Shown here: in pieces, positions 31,660 to 42,145 of the stretch
How the letters are laid out: the number at the start of each line of letters is the position of its first letter
Numbering within the stretch: position 1 is the stretch's first letter
The notes under the pieces: generated by a model
Databases searched by the model: none
What the model was told of the DNA's origin: nothing
The model's input: the letters and a program-made list of their open reading frames with translations, nothing else
Assembly: GCF_021397715.1 (NCBI RefSeq)
Contig: NZ_CP090207.1
Span: forward strand, 3,162,001-3,226,000
Direction: 5' to 3'
From: Pantoea agglomerans
GTDB taxonomy: Bacteria > Pseudomonadota > Gammaproteobacteria > Enterobacterales > Enterobacteriaceae
DNA: 64,000 bases
Translations under genes and position numbers: made by a program

Positions 31660-32517
31660 ATGTCACCACATGCTTCGATAATCGACATCAACGAATCTAA
31701 CCTGCATCAGACGCTTGAGCAGTCGATGCAGCTGCCGGTGCTGTTTTACTTCTGGTCTGAGCGCAGCCAGCATTGCCAGGAGCTGACGCCGGTGCTGGAG
31801 CGGCTGGCGCAGGAGTATGCCGGCCAGTTTATTCTCGCCCGACTGGATTGCGATAAAGAGCAAATGGTGGCGTCGCAGTTTGGTCTGCGCTCGATTCCAA
31901 CCGTCTATCTGTTCCAGAACGGTCAGCCGGTCGATGGCTTCCAGGGACCACAACCCGAAGAAGCGATTCGCGCCCTGCTGGAAAAAGTGCTGCCGCGTGA
32001 AGAGGAGCTGAAAGCTCAGCAGGCGATGGCGCTGATGGAAGAAGGCAAGCCGCTGGAGGCGCTGCCGCTGTTAAAAGAGGCCTGGCAGCTGAGCAACCAG
32101 TCGAGCGAAATTGGCTTTCTGCTGGCCGAGGTGCTGATCACCCTGAGCCGCAGCGATGAAGCGGAAACGGTGCTGAAAGCCGTACCGTTACAGGATCAGG
32201 ATACCCGTTATCAAAGCCTGATGGCGCAGATCGATCTGCTGAAACAGGCCGCAGATACGCCGGAGATTCAGCAGCTGCAATCTCAGCTGGAAGCCGACCC
32301 GACTAACGCCGGACTGGCTGCTAAACTCTCGTTACAGCTGCATCAGGTGGGTCGTAATGAAGAAGCGCTGGAACTGCTTTTCAGCTTCCTGAAATCTGAT
32401 CTTAACGCTGCTGACGGCCAGGCGCGTAAAATGCTGCAGGAGATTCTGGCGGCGCTGGGAACCGGCGACGCACTCGCTGCCCGTTACCGTCGCCAGCTCT
32501 ATTCCCTGCTCTACTAA
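31660..32517 (+). CDS. cnoX: CnoX (YbbN), chaperedoxin
   Basis: This 285-residue protein has a thioredoxin fold with SQHC in place of the CxxC active site (in [11 protein letters not shown]) and C-terminal TPR-like helices. E. coli CnoX protects proteins from overoxidation after bleach and delivers them to GroEL or DnaK. I chose the ATG at 31660 ([13 protein letters not shown]), which aligns with the E. coli start. Length 284 in E. coli. Confidence 0.95.
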   Translation: MSPHASIIDINESNLHQTLEQSMQLPVLFYFWSERSQHCQELTPVLERLAQEYAGQFILARLDCDKEQMVASQFGLRSIPTVYLFQNGQPVDGFQGPQPEEAIRALLEKVLPREEELKAQQAMALMEEGKPLEALPLLKEAWQLSNQSSEIGFLLAEVLITLSRSDEAETVLKAVPLQDQDTRYQSLMAQIDLLKQAADTPEIQQLQSQLEADPTNAGLAAKLSLQLHQVGRNEEALELLFSFLKSDLNAADGQARKMLQEILAALGTGDALAARYRRQLYSLLY

Positions 32518-32574
32518 CGGCGGGACCACGGGCCGAAGCGACTCGGCCCGTTAATCTGACAACGCGGAGGTTGT

Positions 32575-33489
32575 ATGATAACTGTAATTCCTGCTCTGAT
32601 CGTGCTGGCGCTGGTGGCTGTCTGGGCGACCGTCAAGATTGTGCCACAGGGTTTTCAATGGACGGTTGAGCGTTTTGGCCGTTATACCCGTACGCTGCAA
32701 CCCGGGTTAAGCCTGGTGGTGCCGTTCATGGATCGTGTCGGTCGTAAGATCAACATGATGGAACAGGTACTGGATATCCCCTCGCAAGAGATCATCTCTA
32801 AAGATAACGCCAACGTCACCATTGATGCGGTCTGCTTTATTCAGGTCGTTGACCCGGCGCGTGCCGCATATGAAGTCAGCAATCTTGAGCAGGCTATTCT
32901 GAACCTCACCATGACCAATATGCGCACCGTGCTTGGCAGCATGGAGCTGGACGAAATGTTGTCGCAACGCGACAGCATCAACACCCGCCTGCTGCATATC
33001 GTCGATGAAGCGACCAATCCGTGGGGCGTCAAGATTACCCGCATCGAGATCCGCGATGTTCGTCCGCCGCAGGAGCTGATCGGTGCGATGAATGCGCAGA
33101 TGAAAGCGGAGCGGACCAAGCGCGCCGATATTCTCACGGCGGAAGGGGTTCGCCAGGCGGCTATCCTGCGCGCCGAAGGGGATAAACAGTCGCAGATCCT
33201 GAAAGCCGAAGGGGAACGGACCTCGGCGTTCCTGCAGGCAGAGGCGCGGGAACGGCAGGCGGAAGCGGAAGCCAACGCCACCAAAATGGTCTCTGAGGCG
33301 ATTGCCGCTGGCGATATCCAGGCGATCAACTACTTCGTGGCACAGAAATATACCGACGCGCTGCAAAAAATTGGCGAGGCCGATAACAGTAAAGTGGTGA
33401 TGATGCCGCTGGAGGCAAGCAGCCTGCTCGGTTCGATTGCCGGCATCGGTGAACTGCTGAAAGCATCCCGTACCGAGTCGAAACGCTGA
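32575..33489 (+). CDS. qmcA: QmcA (YbbK), SPFH membrane protein
   Basis: This SPFH/stomatin-type protein of 304 residues has an N-terminal anchor ([20 protein letters not shown]) and the SPFH domain ([15 protein letters not shown] to [17 protein letters not shown]). It forms large membrane rings with other SPFH proteins. The C-terminus is a long coiled coil. Its stop overlaps the ybbJ start (TGATG), and the pair acts together as SPFH-NfeD. Confidence 0.95.
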   Translation: MITVIPALIVLALVAVWATVKIVPQGFQWTVERFGRYTRTLQPGLSLVVPFMDRVGRKINMMEQVLDIPSQEIISKDNANVTIDAVCFIQVVDPARAAYEVSNLEQAILNLTMTNMRTVLGSMELDEMLSQRDSINTRLLHIVDEATNPWGVKITRIEIRDVRPPQELIGAMNAQMKAERTKRADILTAEGVRQAAILRAEGDKQSQILKAEGERTSAFLQAEARERQAEAEANATKMVSEAIAAGDIQAINYFVAQKYTDALQKIGEADNSKVVMMPLEASSLLGSIAGIGELLKASRTESKR

Positions 33490-33947
33490 TGCTGGTCGAT
33501 ATCATTGCCCATCCGCACTGGTTCTGGCTGACGCTGGGCGGACTGCTACTGGCAGCAGAGATGCTGGGCACCAGCGGTTATCTGCTGTGGAGCGGCCTGG
33601 CCGCGGTAATGGTCGGCATTATCGAATGGGTAATGCCGTTTAGCTGGACCGCTCAGGGCTCAATGTTTGCCGTTCTGACGCTGGTCTGCGTCTTTTTATG
33701 GTATCGCTGGATGCGCCATCGGGAAGCGCATCAGACGCCGAATGCCCTTAATCAGCGCGGCAGCCAGATGATTGGCCTGCAGTTAACGCTGGAGAGCGCG
33801 CTGCACAACCGCACCGGCCATGTGCGAATCGGTGACAGCAGCTGGCGGGTAGAGGCAGAGCAGAATCTGCCAGCGGGCACGCCGGTCGAAGTGGTGGCGG
33901 TTGAAGGCATTACTCTGCGCATTCAGCCGCGCTTACCGCCCGGCTGA
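33489..33947 (+). CDS. ybbJ: YbbJ, NfeD-type membrane protein
   Basis: This 152-residue partner of QmcA has two to three transmembrane helices (residues 10-70) and a C-terminal OB-like NfeD domain ([20 protein letters not shown] to EGITLRI). It shares a base with qmcA. Its 3' end overlaps the convergent cueR by 25 bp. Confidence 0.93.
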   Translation: MLVDIIAHPHWFWLTLGGLLLAAEMLGTSGYLLWSGLAAVMVGIIEWVMPFSWTAQGSMFAVLTLVCVFLWYRWMRHREAHQTPNALNQRGSQMIGLQLTLESALHNRTGHVRIGDSSWRVEAEQNLPAGTPVEVVAVEGITLRIQPRLPPG

Positions 33948-34339
33948 GAACAGCATCCGGCCAGATTATTGATGATTGGGCATTCGGCGCTGTCGTCGCC
34001 CGGACAGGCCTCGGCCAGCGCCAGTAAGCGTGCGCGCATCGCGTGCAGCTCTTCAATATGTGCCGCAATCTCATCGGCTTTCTGTAAGGTACGCGCCTTG
34101 ACGTCGGCGCTGTGGCGCGACGGATTATTGAACAGCGCCACCAGTTCACGGCACTCATCCAGCGTAAAGCCAACCTGACGCGCCTGGCGCAACAGATTGA
34201 GTTCATCCAGATGGCGCATGCTGTAGCTGCGATAGCCATTTTCACTGCGCAACGGGGGCGTGACGACCCCCTTCTCTTCATAAAAACGAATCGCCTTGCT
34301 GGTCAGCCCGGTCTTTTTCGCCACATCGCTGATGTTCAT
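33923..34339 (-). CDS. cueR: CueR, copper-sensing MerR regulator
   Basis: This 138-residue MerR-family activator senses Cu(I). The N-terminal helix-turn-helix ([20 protein letters not shown]) is followed by a dimer helix and the metal loop with C112 and C120 ([10 protein letters not shown]), the Cu(I) ligands in E. coli at the same numbers. I chose the ATG at 34339 from family alignment. It is divergent from copA, whose promoter carries the CueR box. Confidence 0.95.
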   Translation of the reverse strand: MNISDVAKKTGLTSKAIRFYEEKGVVTPPLRSENGYRSYSMRHLDELNLLRQARQVGFTLDECRELVALFNNPSRHSADVKARTLQKADEIAAHIEELHAMRARLLALAEACPGDDSAECPIINNLAGCCSQPGGKRG

Positions 34340-34349
34340 TTTGTCCCCC

Positions 34350-34380
34350 TTGACCTTCCCCTTGATGGAAGGTTTATGCT
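34350..34380 (+). promoter_or_regulatory. copA promoter with CueR box
   Basis: TTGACC (34350-34355) and TATGCT (34375-34380) are 19 bp apart, the long spacer that MerR-type activators need. The dyad ACCTTCC-N7-GGAAGGT (34353-34373) lies inside it. The arrangement is nearly identical to the E. coli copA promoter. Confidence 0.9.
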
Positions 34381-34436
34381 TAATCATGAATCGAAACTGA
34401 CCAGCCGGTCAAATCTGATCACACAAGGAGTTCATC

Positions 34437-36953
34437 ATGTCACAGACCATTTCTCTGGCCCTGGACGGTCTGTCCTGCGGCCATTGCGTTAAACGGGTGA
34501 AAGAGGCGCTGGAACAGCGGGACGATGTTGAGCAGGCAGAGGTTACCCAGCAGGAAGCGCGGGTTTCCGGCGCGGCCGATGCGGCAGCCCTGATCGCCAC
34601 CGTCGAACAGGCGGGCTATCACGCCACGCTGAAAGCGGCTGACGCTTCCCCAAAGCCTGAGCCGTTGACAGCATCGGAGCCGCCGCCGGAGGCGCTGACA
34701 ACGGATACGCTCTCCCGTCCGGCAGAAAAAAACGTTCCCGCTCACATGCTGCTGATTGACGGCATGACCTGCGCCAGCTGCGTCAGCCGGGTTGAAAAGG
34801 CACTGCAGCAGGTGCCCGGCGTCAGTCAGGCCCGGGTTAACCTGGGCGAACGCAGCGCGCTGGTGCTGGGCGAGGTCGAACCGCAACAGCTGGTCGCCGC
34901 GGTGGATGCCGCGGGTTACGGCGCGCAGGTGGTCGACGATGAGCAGGAGCGGCGTGAGAAACAGCAGCAGAGTTCACGTCGCGCGATGCGCCGTTTCAGC
35001 TGGCAGGCGGCAGTGGCACTGGTTTTTGGTGTGCCGCTGATGATCTGGGGAATGATGGGCGACAACATGATGCTCACCGCCAGCAACCACGGCCGCTGGC
35101 TGACGCTGGGCGTTATCACGTTGCTGGTGATGGTGATCACCGGCACTCATTTCTATCGCAGCGCCTGGCGCAGCGCGCGCAACGGCAGCGCTACCATGGA
35201 CACGCTAGTGGCACTGGGTACTGCCGCGGCCTGGATCTACTCGTTCAGCGTGGTGCTTTGGCCCGACTTTTTCCCGGCGCAGGCGCGGCACCTCTATTTC
35301 GAAGCCAGCGTCATGATCCTTGGGTTGATCAATCTCGGTCATGCGCTGGAGCAGCGGGCGCGTCAGCGATCGTCAAAAGCGCTGGAACGTCTGCTCGATC
35401 TGACCCCGGCGCAGGCGCGACGGGTCGATCCTCAGGGCGATACGCTGATCCCGATCGATGCGGTGCAGGCCGGCATGACGTTGCGTCTGGTAACCGGCGA
35501 TCGGGTGCCGGTCGATGGTGAGATCACCGCTGGCGAAGCCTGGTTTGATGAGGCGATGCTGACCGGCGAAGCGGTGCCACAAAGCAAAAGCCAGGGCGAC
35601 GCGGTGTTTGCCGGTACCCTGGTTCAGGATGGCTCAGTGCAGTTTGAAGCCCGCGCAACCGGCAGCCACACCACGCTGTCGCGCATTATCCGGCTGGTGC
35701 GTCAGGCGCAAAGCAGCAAGCCCGATGTCGGCCGGTTAGCCGATCGCATCTCCGCGGTTTTCGTCCCGGTGGTGGTGGCGATTGCGCTGATCAGCGGCGG
35801 CATCTGGTACCTGTTCGGACCGCAGCCGCAGATCGCCTATATGCTGGTGATTGCCACTACCGTGCTGATCATTGCCTGTCCCTGTGCGTTAGGGCTGGCA
35901 ACGCCGATGTCTATTATCGCGGGCGTAGGTCGTGCCGCCGAGCTGGGCGTGCTGGTGCGAGATGCCGATGCGTTACAGCGCGCCAGCCAGATCGACACGC
36001 TGGTGTTTGATAAAACCGGTACCCTGACTGCGGGTACGCCGCAGGTCAGCGAGGTGCGGGTCTGGGGTACAGCCAGCCGTAAGTCGGTATTACAGAGTGC
36101 CGCCGCGCTGGAGTTCTCCTCCGGTCATCCGCTGGCAAAAGCCATTGTTGCCGAAGCTGACCTGCAGAGTCCGCCTGCACTGGCACAATTTCGTACAATA
36201 CGCGGCAAGGGCGTCAGCGGCATACTCGATGGCAGAGCACTGCTGCTGGGCAATGCCGCCCTGCTGCAGGAAAACGGGGTGGATTGCCAGCCCGCCGCAG
36301 CCGATATCGAACGCCTGACGCAACAGGGCGCGACGCCGGTGTTGCTGGCTGAGCAGGGCCAGTTGATCGGCCTGATCGCCCTGCGCGATGCCCTGCGGCC
36401 GGAGAGCGCAACGGCGCTGAAGCGGCTGCATCAGTCGGGTTATCGCCTGATTATGCTCACCGGCGACCATCAGAAAACCGCGCAGGCCATTGCGGCTGAG
36501 GTGGGGATTGATGAGGTGATCGCGGGCGTACTGCCGGAAGGCAAAGCCGCGGCGATTGCGCAGTTGCAGCAGCAGGGACGACGCGTTGCGATGGTCGGTG
36601 ATGGCATTAACGATGCGCCGGCGCTGGCCCAGGCTGAAGTGGGTATTGCGATGGGCGGCGGCAGCGATGTGGCGGTTGAAACCGCGGGCATTACCCTGAT
36701 GCGCGCCGATCTCAACAGCGTGGCCGATGCGTTAGCGATCTCGTCAGCGACGCTGCGGAATATCCGGCAGAACCTGTTCGGCGCATTTATTTATAACAGC
36801 CTCGGTATTCCGGTGGCGGCTGGCGTGCTCTATCCGCTGACCGGTACGTTACTCAGCCCGATTGTGGCGGGTGCTGCGATGGCGCTCTCCTCAATTACCG
36901 TGGTGGCGAATGCTAATCGCCTGCTGCGCTATCAGCCCCCGCGCCAGGATTAG
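34437..36953 (+). CDS. copA: CopA, Cu(I) exporting P-type ATPase
   Basis: This 838-residue inner-membrane pump expels Cu(I) from the cytoplasm. Two metal-binding domains carry CGHC (14-17) and CASC (112-115). The membrane part has the CPC motif ([11 protein letters not shown]). The catalytic Asp is in DKTGT, with HP in SGHPLAKA and [10 protein letters not shown] in the ATP domain. E. coli CopA has 834 residues. Expression is controlled by CueR. Confidence 0.97.
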   Translation: MSQTISLALDGLSCGHCVKRVKEALEQRDDVEQAEVTQQEARVSGAADAAALIATVEQAGYHATLKAADASPKPEPLTASEPPPEALTTDTLSRPAEKNVPAHMLLIDGMTCASCVSRVEKALQQVPGVSQARVNLGERSALVLGEVEPQQLVAAVDAAGYGAQVVDDEQERREKQQQSSRRAMRRFSWQAAVALVFGVPLMIWGMMGDNMMLTASNHGRWLTLGVITLLVMVITGTHFYRSAWRSARNGSATMDTLVALGTAAAWIYSFSVVLWPDFFPAQARHLYFEASVMILGLINLGHALEQRARQRSSKALERLLDLTPAQARRVDPQGDTLIPIDAVQAGMTLRLVTGDRVPVDGEITAGEAWFDEAMLTGEAVPQSKSQGDAVFAGTLVQDGSVQFEARATGSHTTLSRIIRLVRQAQSSKPDVGRLADRISAVFVPVVVAIALISGGIWYLFGPQPQIAYMLVIATTVLIIACPCALGLATPMSIIAGVGRAAELGVLVRDADALQRASQIDTLVFDKTGTLTAGTPQVSEVRVWGTASRKSVLQSAAALEFSSGHPLAKAIVAEADLQSPPALAQFRTIRGKGVSGILDGRALLLGNAALLQENGVDCQPAAADIERLTQQGATPVLLAEQGQLIGLIALRDALRPESATALKRLHQSGYRLIMLTGDHQKTAQAIAAEVGIDEVIAGVLPEGKAAAIAQLQQQGRRVAMVGDGINDAPALAQAEVGIAMGGGSDVAVETAGITLMRADLNSVADALAISSATLRNIRQNLFGAFIYNSLGIPVAAGVLYPLTGTLLSPIVAGAAMALSSITVVANANRLLRYQPPRQD

Positions 36954-37022
36954 CCGTTTCGGTGCTGTTTTTCAAAGCCTGAAGCCGCTAGCATGGGGGT
37001 TTAACATAGCGAAGGACCGGGA

Positions 37023-37826
37023 ATGACAGGCAACGTTTGGCGCTCACTGCGCGGCTTTATCAGCCAACTCTTTCCCGCCAGTTATCGCTGGCCGGCCATG
37101 GATGTCCGGCTCGGCGATTGTCATCTGCACCTGGTGGGCAGCATTCATATGGGCACGCGGGATATGCAGCCGCTGCCTGCGCGGCTGCTGCGTCAGTTGC
37201 AGAAAGCGGATGCACTGATCGTCGAAGCGGATATTACTCAGGGTGGCTCACCGTTCGATCGCAGCGCAGAACGTCCACCGCTGGCTACCCGGCTGGATGA
37301 CGCGGCTCTGCAAACGCTCACCGGCCTGTGTGATGAGATGAACCTGTCGATCGGTTCGTTTGACACCCTGCCCGCCTGGCAAATTGCACTGATGCTACAG
37401 GCGCAGCAGGCGCAGCGGCTGGGATTACGCCCCGACTACGGCATTGACTATCAGCTGTTGCAGGCAGCAAAGCAGTGGAACAAGCCGGTGATAGAGCTGG
37501 AGGGCGCTGAGGCGCAGATCGCCCTGCTGAATACCCTGCCGGATGATGGTATGGCGCTGCTGCAGGATACGCTGACCCACTGGCATACCAACGCCCGGCT
37601 GCTGCAGATGATGGTGAGCTGGTGGCTGGATACGCCGCCGCGTCAGCCGCAGATTGCGCTGCCCGCGACCTTCAGTCAGGCGCTGAATGATACGTTGATC
37701 GGTCAGCGTAATGCGCAGTGGCGGGATAAACTGCAGGCCTTAGCGGCGGGGGAATATGTGGTGGCAGTTGGTGCGCTGCATCTTTACGGTGAGGATAACC
37801 TGCCCGGGATGCTGAAGAAGCCCTGA
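37023..37826 (+). CDS. ybaP: YbaP, TraB/GumN family protein
   Basis: This 267-residue protein of the TraB/GumN family has the conserved LVGSIHMGTRDM near the N-terminus, EADITQGG and a C-terminal VVAVGALHLYGEDNLPGML, which form a metallopeptidase-like site. Its function in enterobacteria is unknown. Its stop touches the T run of the convergent ChiX terminator, which may also end the ybaP message. Confidence 0.9.
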   Translation: MTGNVWRSLRGFISQLFPASYRWPAMDVRLGDCHLHLVGSIHMGTRDMQPLPARLLRQLQKADALIVEADITQGGSPFDRSAERPPLATRLDDAALQTLTGLCDEMNLSIGSFDTLPAWQIALMLQAQQAQRLGLRPDYGIDYQLLQAAKQWNKPVIELEGAEAQIALLNTLPDDGMALLQDTLTHWHTNARLLQMMVSWWLDTPPRQPQIALPATFSQALNDTLIGQRNAQWRDKLQALAAGEYVVAVGALHLYGEDNLPGMLKKP

Positions 37827-37915
37827 AAAAAAGAGAGCCGGTAATGTTACCGGCCCGTCAAAGAGGAATTTGTTTATGATTTTGGTTATCGCTCAGCAAT
37901 CAGATTGCTGGCGCG
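37826..37915 (-). ncRNA. chiX: ChiX small RNA
   Basis: The minus strand between ybaP and ybaK carries the conserved ChiX core AATTCCTCTTTGACGGGCC, an eight-pair terminator stem GCCGGTAA/TTACCGGC and a T-rich tail. A 5' hairpin CAGCAAT/ATTGCTG (37894-37910) precedes it. In E. coli ChiX lies in the same intergenic region and, with Hfq, silences chitoporin mRNA through this core. The 5' end is approximate. Confidence 0.88.
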
Positions 37916-38001
37916 CGGCCAATTCTCGCCCAAAGCACAAATTTTCGCCACCTTTATTCATTCATCTGTGGTAATAAGATTTTTCTCAGGAAGGGACCGG
38001 T

Positions 38002-38481
38002 ATGACACCTGCGGTAAAATTGCTGGAAAAACAAAAAGTCAGCTTCACTCTGCACCCCTACGAACATGACAGTCACGAAACCCACTTTGGCGATGAGGCG
38101 GTGCGGAAACTGAATCTGGACGCACGTCAGGTGTACAAAACGCTGCTGGTGGCGCTGAATGGTGAAGCGAAACAGCTGGCGGTGGCGGTTACGCCGGTGT
38201 CGACCCAGCTCGATCTGAAAAAAGTCGCGAAAGCACTGGGCGCGAAAAAGGTGGATATGGCCGATCCGCTGCAGGCGCAGCGGGTGACCGGCTACCTGGT
38301 GGGCGGCATCAGCCCGCTGGGCCAGAAGAAACGGCTACCCACGGTGATCGATATTTCTGCTGCTGACTTTGCCACCATTTTTGTTTCCGGCGGCAAGCGC
38401 GGGCTCGATATAGAACTGGCACCGCAGGATCTGGCCCGCCTGCTGGCTGCGCCGCTGGCGGACATTGCCCGCCACGATTAA
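38002..38481 (+). CDS. ybaK: YbaK, Cys-tRNA(Pro)/Cys-tRNA(Cys) deacylase
   Basis: This 159-residue trans-editing enzyme hydrolyses mischarged Cys-tRNA(Pro). The INS/YbaK fold shows [20 protein letters not shown] and the segment [20 protein letters not shown]. The catalytic Lys lies near residue 46 (VYKT). The length is the same as in E. coli. It overlaps the convergent LysR gene by four bases. Confidence 0.95.
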   Translation: MTPAVKLLEKQKVSFTLHPYEHDSHETHFGDEAVRKLNLDARQVYKTLLVALNGEAKQLAVAVTPVSTQLDLKKVAKALGAKKVDMADPLQAQRVTGYLVGGISPLGQKKRLPTVIDISAADFATIFVSGGKRGLDIELAPQDLARLLAAPLADIARHD

Positions 38482-39356
38482 ACCCGCGGCTGAGCGCACA
38501 GCTGATCGATCATCCAGCGTCCCGCCGGGCCCGGCGGGTTTCGCCGCGACCAGATCACCTCAACCGCGATATGCTGCGGCCAGCCCGGCAGTGGCAACTC
38601 CTGCAACACGCCGTGGCCAAACTGCTTTACCAGCCAGCGCGGCAGGATGCTCCAGCCAAAGCCCTGCTCCGCCATCTCCAGCAGGAGTAAATAGGTGGGT
38701 GCCGACCAGACCCGCCCCAGTGAGATCGGTTCCCGCTGCTCGACCCAGGTGTTCAGCCGCAGATGTCGTACCTCTTCAAGCTGACTTTCACTGACGGCGT
38801 TGAGCGTCGCCAGTGGATGATCGCGATGCAGATAGACGGCCATTTCCGCTTCCACCTGCAACCGTGCCACGGCGATATCCGCTGGCAGCGCGGGCTGCGC
38901 CCGGACCACGCCAAGGTGAACGCGTCCGGCCTGCAGCAGATCCAGCACATCGCCATCCTCTGCAATCATGCACTCCAGCTCAATCTCCGGGTAGCGCGCG
39001 TCAAACTGCTTGAGCAGATGTTCGTGATGATCGGTTTGCCAGAAGTCGGAAACGGCAAAACTTAATCGGGGCTCGACGCCCTGCGATAAACGTATCGCCA
39101 GCGCATCGAGCCGCTCACTGGCTGCCAGGATCTGCTGCACCTGCGGCAGGGCGCGTCGTCCCTGCTCGGTTAATATTGGCTGGCGTCCGCCACGATCAAA
39201 CAGCACAAAGCCGAGATCGTCTTCTAAATTCGCTACCGCTGCACTGATGGTGGACTGGCTTTTTCCCAGCGCGCGGGCGGCGGCTGAAAACGAGCCGCTG
39301 GTGACGGTCTGAACAAACGCCTCAAGGGATTCCGGGGAGTAACGCATCTTATCCAT
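38478..39356 (-). CDS. LysR-family regulator of the PACE exporter
   Basis: This 292-residue LysR protein has the N-terminal winged helix [20 protein letters not shown] and an effector domain that ends with the variable tail. It is divergent from the PACE gene (81 bp between the starts). In Acinetobacter a similar LysR-PACE pair (AceR-AceI) responds to chlorhexidine, so it probably controls the exporter. This is inferred from position. Confidence 0.88.
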   Translation of the reverse strand: MDKMRYSPESLEAFVQTVTSGSFSAAARALGKSQSTISAAVANLEDDLGFVLFDRGGRQPILTEQGRRALPQVQQILAASERLDALAIRLSQGVEPRLSFAVSDFWQTDHHEHLLKQFDARYPEIELECMIAEDGDVLDLLQAGRVHLGVVRAQPALPADIAVARLQVEAEMAVYLHRDHPLATLNAVSESQLEEVRHLRLNTWVEQREPISLGRVWSAPTYLLLLEMAEQGFGWSILPRWLVKQFGHGVLQELPLPGWPQHIAVEVIWSRRNPPGPAGRWMIDQLCAQPRV

Positions 39357-39437
39357 CGCTTTTTTCGATAGGTATTCATTTTATTCTAGCATCCGGTGGT
39401 GAGAGAATGCGTGGCATAAACGAAGGAGAATGAAGCA

Positions 39438-39869
39438 ATGCGTACCCGCTCAATCAAAGAACGTATTTTACATGCCGTCTGTTTTGAAACGCTGGCGATC
39501 CTGACCGTGTCGCCGCTGGCCGCCTGGGTAATGAATAAGCCGCTGTTTCAGATGGGATCGCTGGCCATTATGTTGTCCACCGTCGCCATGCTGTGGAACA
39601 TGATCTACAACACCGGATTTGATCGACTGCATCCGCCGGGACAGAAGCGCAGCGCCGGCGTGCGCGTGCTGCACGCGCTGGGATTCGAAGGAGGATTTAT
39701 TCTGATCGGCCTGCCGATTGCCGCCTGGATGCTGGATATTTCACTGTGGCAGGCTTTCCTGGTGGAAGTGGGCTTCTTCCTGTTCTTCCTGCCTTACACC
39801 ATGGGCTATAACTGGATCTGGGATAAACTGCGCGAGCGCTGGATCAGCCGTAAATCCTGTCAGGCATAA
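39438..39869 (+). CDS. PACE-family biocide efflux protein
   Basis: This 143-residue protein has four transmembrane helices in two repeats, each starting with a conserved pattern (RSIKERILHAVCFETLAIL and RSAGVRVLHALGFEGGFIL). This double repeat with a membrane-embedded Glu is the mark of PACE exporters (AceI type), which expel chlorhexidine, acriflavine and some polyamines by proton antiport. The upstream LysR gene probably regulates it. Confidence 0.9.
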   Translation: MRTRSIKERILHAVCFETLAILTVSPLAAWVMNKPLFQMGSLAIMLSTVAMLWNMIYNTGFDRLHPPGQKRSAGVRVLHALGFEGGFILIGLPIAAWMLDISLWQAFLVEVGFFLFFLPYTMGYNWIWDKLRERWISRKSCQA

Positions 39870-39903
39870 AGAAAATCGGGAGGCGCTATGCCTCCCGAAA
39901 CGT

Positions 39904-41670
39904 TCAGTGGGCCCGGGCTGTTTCATTCCCCCACGGCCAGATCCATGCCAGAATCATTTTGGGGTAGTTGCGTTTACGCGCTTTCTCCGCCGCCTCATCA
40001 CGTTGCCTGATCTGCTCATCGGTAAGATGCACAACCTGGCCTTGTGGCTGATAGTCGCTGGCTTTGACCGGTGAGTGCGCCTTGATAAAGTCGCGCAGCA
40101 CCTGCGCATCCTGCGCGCCGCTGTTAACGTAACCGGCATGGTTATCCAGTCGTGGATAGCCGTCGCCGCCCGCCGCATTAAAGCTGTTGGTGGCCATGCG
40201 ATAGTGCTGTGTATCCTGCAGCGGCTTGCCGTTGATACGGATATTGCTGGCCTCTTTGCCGTCAGCCGTCAGGCTGATACCCGCAAACTGGGCGTAGCCG
40301 CCTGAGTCAGGCTGGATATTGGCGACCACCGCCAGATATTTTTTGATCTCCGCACCGGTCAGGCTCACCGACACCACCTGATTGCCAAACGGCTGGACCT
40401 GCAGCAGATCGCGCCAGCTCAGTTTGCCCGATTTCAGAGAAGTTCGGATACCGCCGCCGCTCATCACCGCAAAGTCCGCTTTAGTGTGCGCCATCTGCGC
40501 GCGTAAAATCAGCTGGCCGAGATTGGTCTGCTCAAAGCGCACCTGCTCTTTTTCGCCATTAAAATCTCCCACTATGCTGCCGACGTTGACGGTCAGCTTC
40601 GCCTCAGCCCGTTTCTGAAACGGCATCAGCAGCTTCATCATGGCGCTGTTTTTCGGGATCTCCTGCTGCCAGGTGAGCCAGGTTTCGCTGCCGTCTGCGT
40701 TTTTCACCAGATGTTTGAGATTAACCGGCACCAGCTGGTAGGACTCCAGCGTCACCTGACCATTACGGAAGGTGAAATCGCCGCGCCCGACATATTTGCC
40801 CCATTTCTCTGCCTGCATAATCCAGATGCCGTTCTGTTTATCGGGCTGGCAGGGCTGACCCGGCTGATAATTTTTTACGCTGACGTTCTCTTTTTCCATG
40901 CAGACCGCATCGTGCGAGTGACCGCCGACAATCAGGTCAAGGGTCCCGGCCGGCAGGCTGCGCGCCAGGGTAACATCACCGATACCGTTGCTGCCGTGTT
41001 TGCCGTCGTCGTAGTGGCCCAGATGCGTCAGTGCGATAATCACGTCCGGCTTCTCGGTGGCGCGTAACTCAGCCACCGCTTTGACCGTCTCGGCGACGGG
41101 ATCACGAAATTCGATATCGGTTAAGCCGGCCGGATTGGCCAGCCGTGCCGTATCAGGCGTGATCAGCCCCAGCACCGCAATTTTCAGGCCGAGACGATTG
41201 AACACCGCCCAGGGTTTGAACATCCGCTCGCCGCTGCTTTTCTGGTAGACGTTGGCGGCCAGCAACGGGAATCGCGCCCACTTCTCCTGCTTGCGCAGCA
41301 CCGCAATCGGCTTATCAAATTCATGATTGCCGAGCGCCATCGCATCGTAGCCAATCAGGTTCATGCCACGGAAATCGGGTTCGGCATCCAGTTCATCCGA
41401 CTCCGGCACGCCGGTATTTACGTCACCCGCCGAAAGAATTAACGCGCCACCGCCTTTGGCCTGCACCTCGTAGCGCAGGCTATCCATCAGCGTTTTCTGT
41501 GCTGCCAGACCATATTCACCCTGCGGATTAAACCAGAAGTGACCATGTTCATCATTGGTGTGCAGCAGGCTAAAACGGTACGTGCGGTCTGGCTCTGCAG
41601 CCTGAGAAAACAGCGGCATTAACGCCAGTACCAGCGCACCGCCCAATCCTGCCCATCGTGATAACAACAC
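39904..41670 (-). CDS. ushA: UshA, periplasmic 5'-nucleotidase/UDP-sugar hydrolase
   Basis: This 588-residue protein has a signal peptide (LLSRWAGLGGALVLALMPLF to SQAA) and the metallophosphatase motifs HTNDEHGHFW (D40, H42), GNHEFD and GGHSHD. The C-terminal substrate domain contains GGGIRTSLKSG and NSFNAAGGDGYP. The start is a GTG at 41670 with an AAGGAG ribosome site; the open frame continues upstream without one. It is about 38 residues longer than E. coli UshA (550), with a basic, tryptophan-rich tail (YPKMILAWIWPWGNE). Confidence 0.92.
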   Translation of the reverse strand: MLLSRWAGLGGALVLALMPLFSQAAEPDRTYRFSLLHTNDEHGHFWFNPQGEYGLAAQKTLMDSLRYEVQAKGGGALILSAGDVNTGVPESDELDAEPDFRGMNLIGYDAMALGNHEFDKPIAVLRKQEKWARFPLLAANVYQKSSGERMFKPWAVFNRLGLKIAVLGLITPDTARLANPAGLTDIEFRDPVAETVKAVAELRATEKPDVIIALTHLGHYDDGKHGSNGIGDVTLARSLPAGTLDLIVGGHSHDAVCMEKENVSVKNYQPGQPCQPDKQNGIWIMQAEKWGKYVGRGDFTFRNGQVTLESYQLVPVNLKHLVKNADGSETWLTWQQEIPKNSAMMKLLMPFQKRAEAKLTVNVGSIVGDFNGEKEQVRFEQTNLGQLILRAQMAHTKADFAVMSGGGIRTSLKSGKLSWRDLLQVQPFGNQVVSVSLTGAEIKKYLAVVANIQPDSGGYAQFAGISLTADGKEASNIRINGKPLQDTQHYRMATNSFNAAGGDGYPRLDNHAGYVNSGAQDAQVLRDFIKAHSPVKASDYQPQGQVVHLTDEQIRQRDEAAEKARKRNYPKMILAWIWPWGNETARAH

Positions 41671-42145
41671 CGTTAATCTCCTTATTTCTCTCTGGCCGGT
41701 TTCTCTCTGCGGGTTCGCTGACCGGACTGCCCCACTGTTTCGCACATTATTCTGATGAACTCAAGGCCAACGCACACTGGGTGCGCGATTAACCCTAACC
41801 GGGGGCGCGTTTTCAGCGCGCCGTAAGCGGGCCCGGCAGGCTGAATCGTGAACTCCAGCGCAAAACCGCGCCAGGATGAGGTTTATCAGGCGGCCAGGCG
41901 CATTTTCCGGTTATTCGCGTCACGCTTAGGGCATTTAACGGCATGCTTTTTTATTTAGCCGGCCCTTGATAAAGCGTCAATCCGGCCCATATTCTCGATA
42001 ATCAGCCAAAACAGGCTTTCTGTTGCGTTTTCATCTCTTTTAATCGTTTTTTTCTGCTCTTCCCGCAAATTGCTCAGCGAAAGCGCCTGTTTTGCATTAA
42101 ACTCATTTGTTACAAGCGGATACATTTGTATACAAGGAGACAGGC
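41671..42145. other. Intergenic region ushA-ybaL
   Basis: No gene is supported in these 475 bases between divergent ushA and ybaL. A GC hairpin (GGCGCG/CGCGCC near 41803-41822) and a REP-like piece TTTATCAGGCGGC (about 41882-41894) are visible. A 68-codon minus frame (41955-42161) lacks a ribosome site and runs into the ybaL start. Promoters for both genes must lie here but none stands out. Confidence 0.4.
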
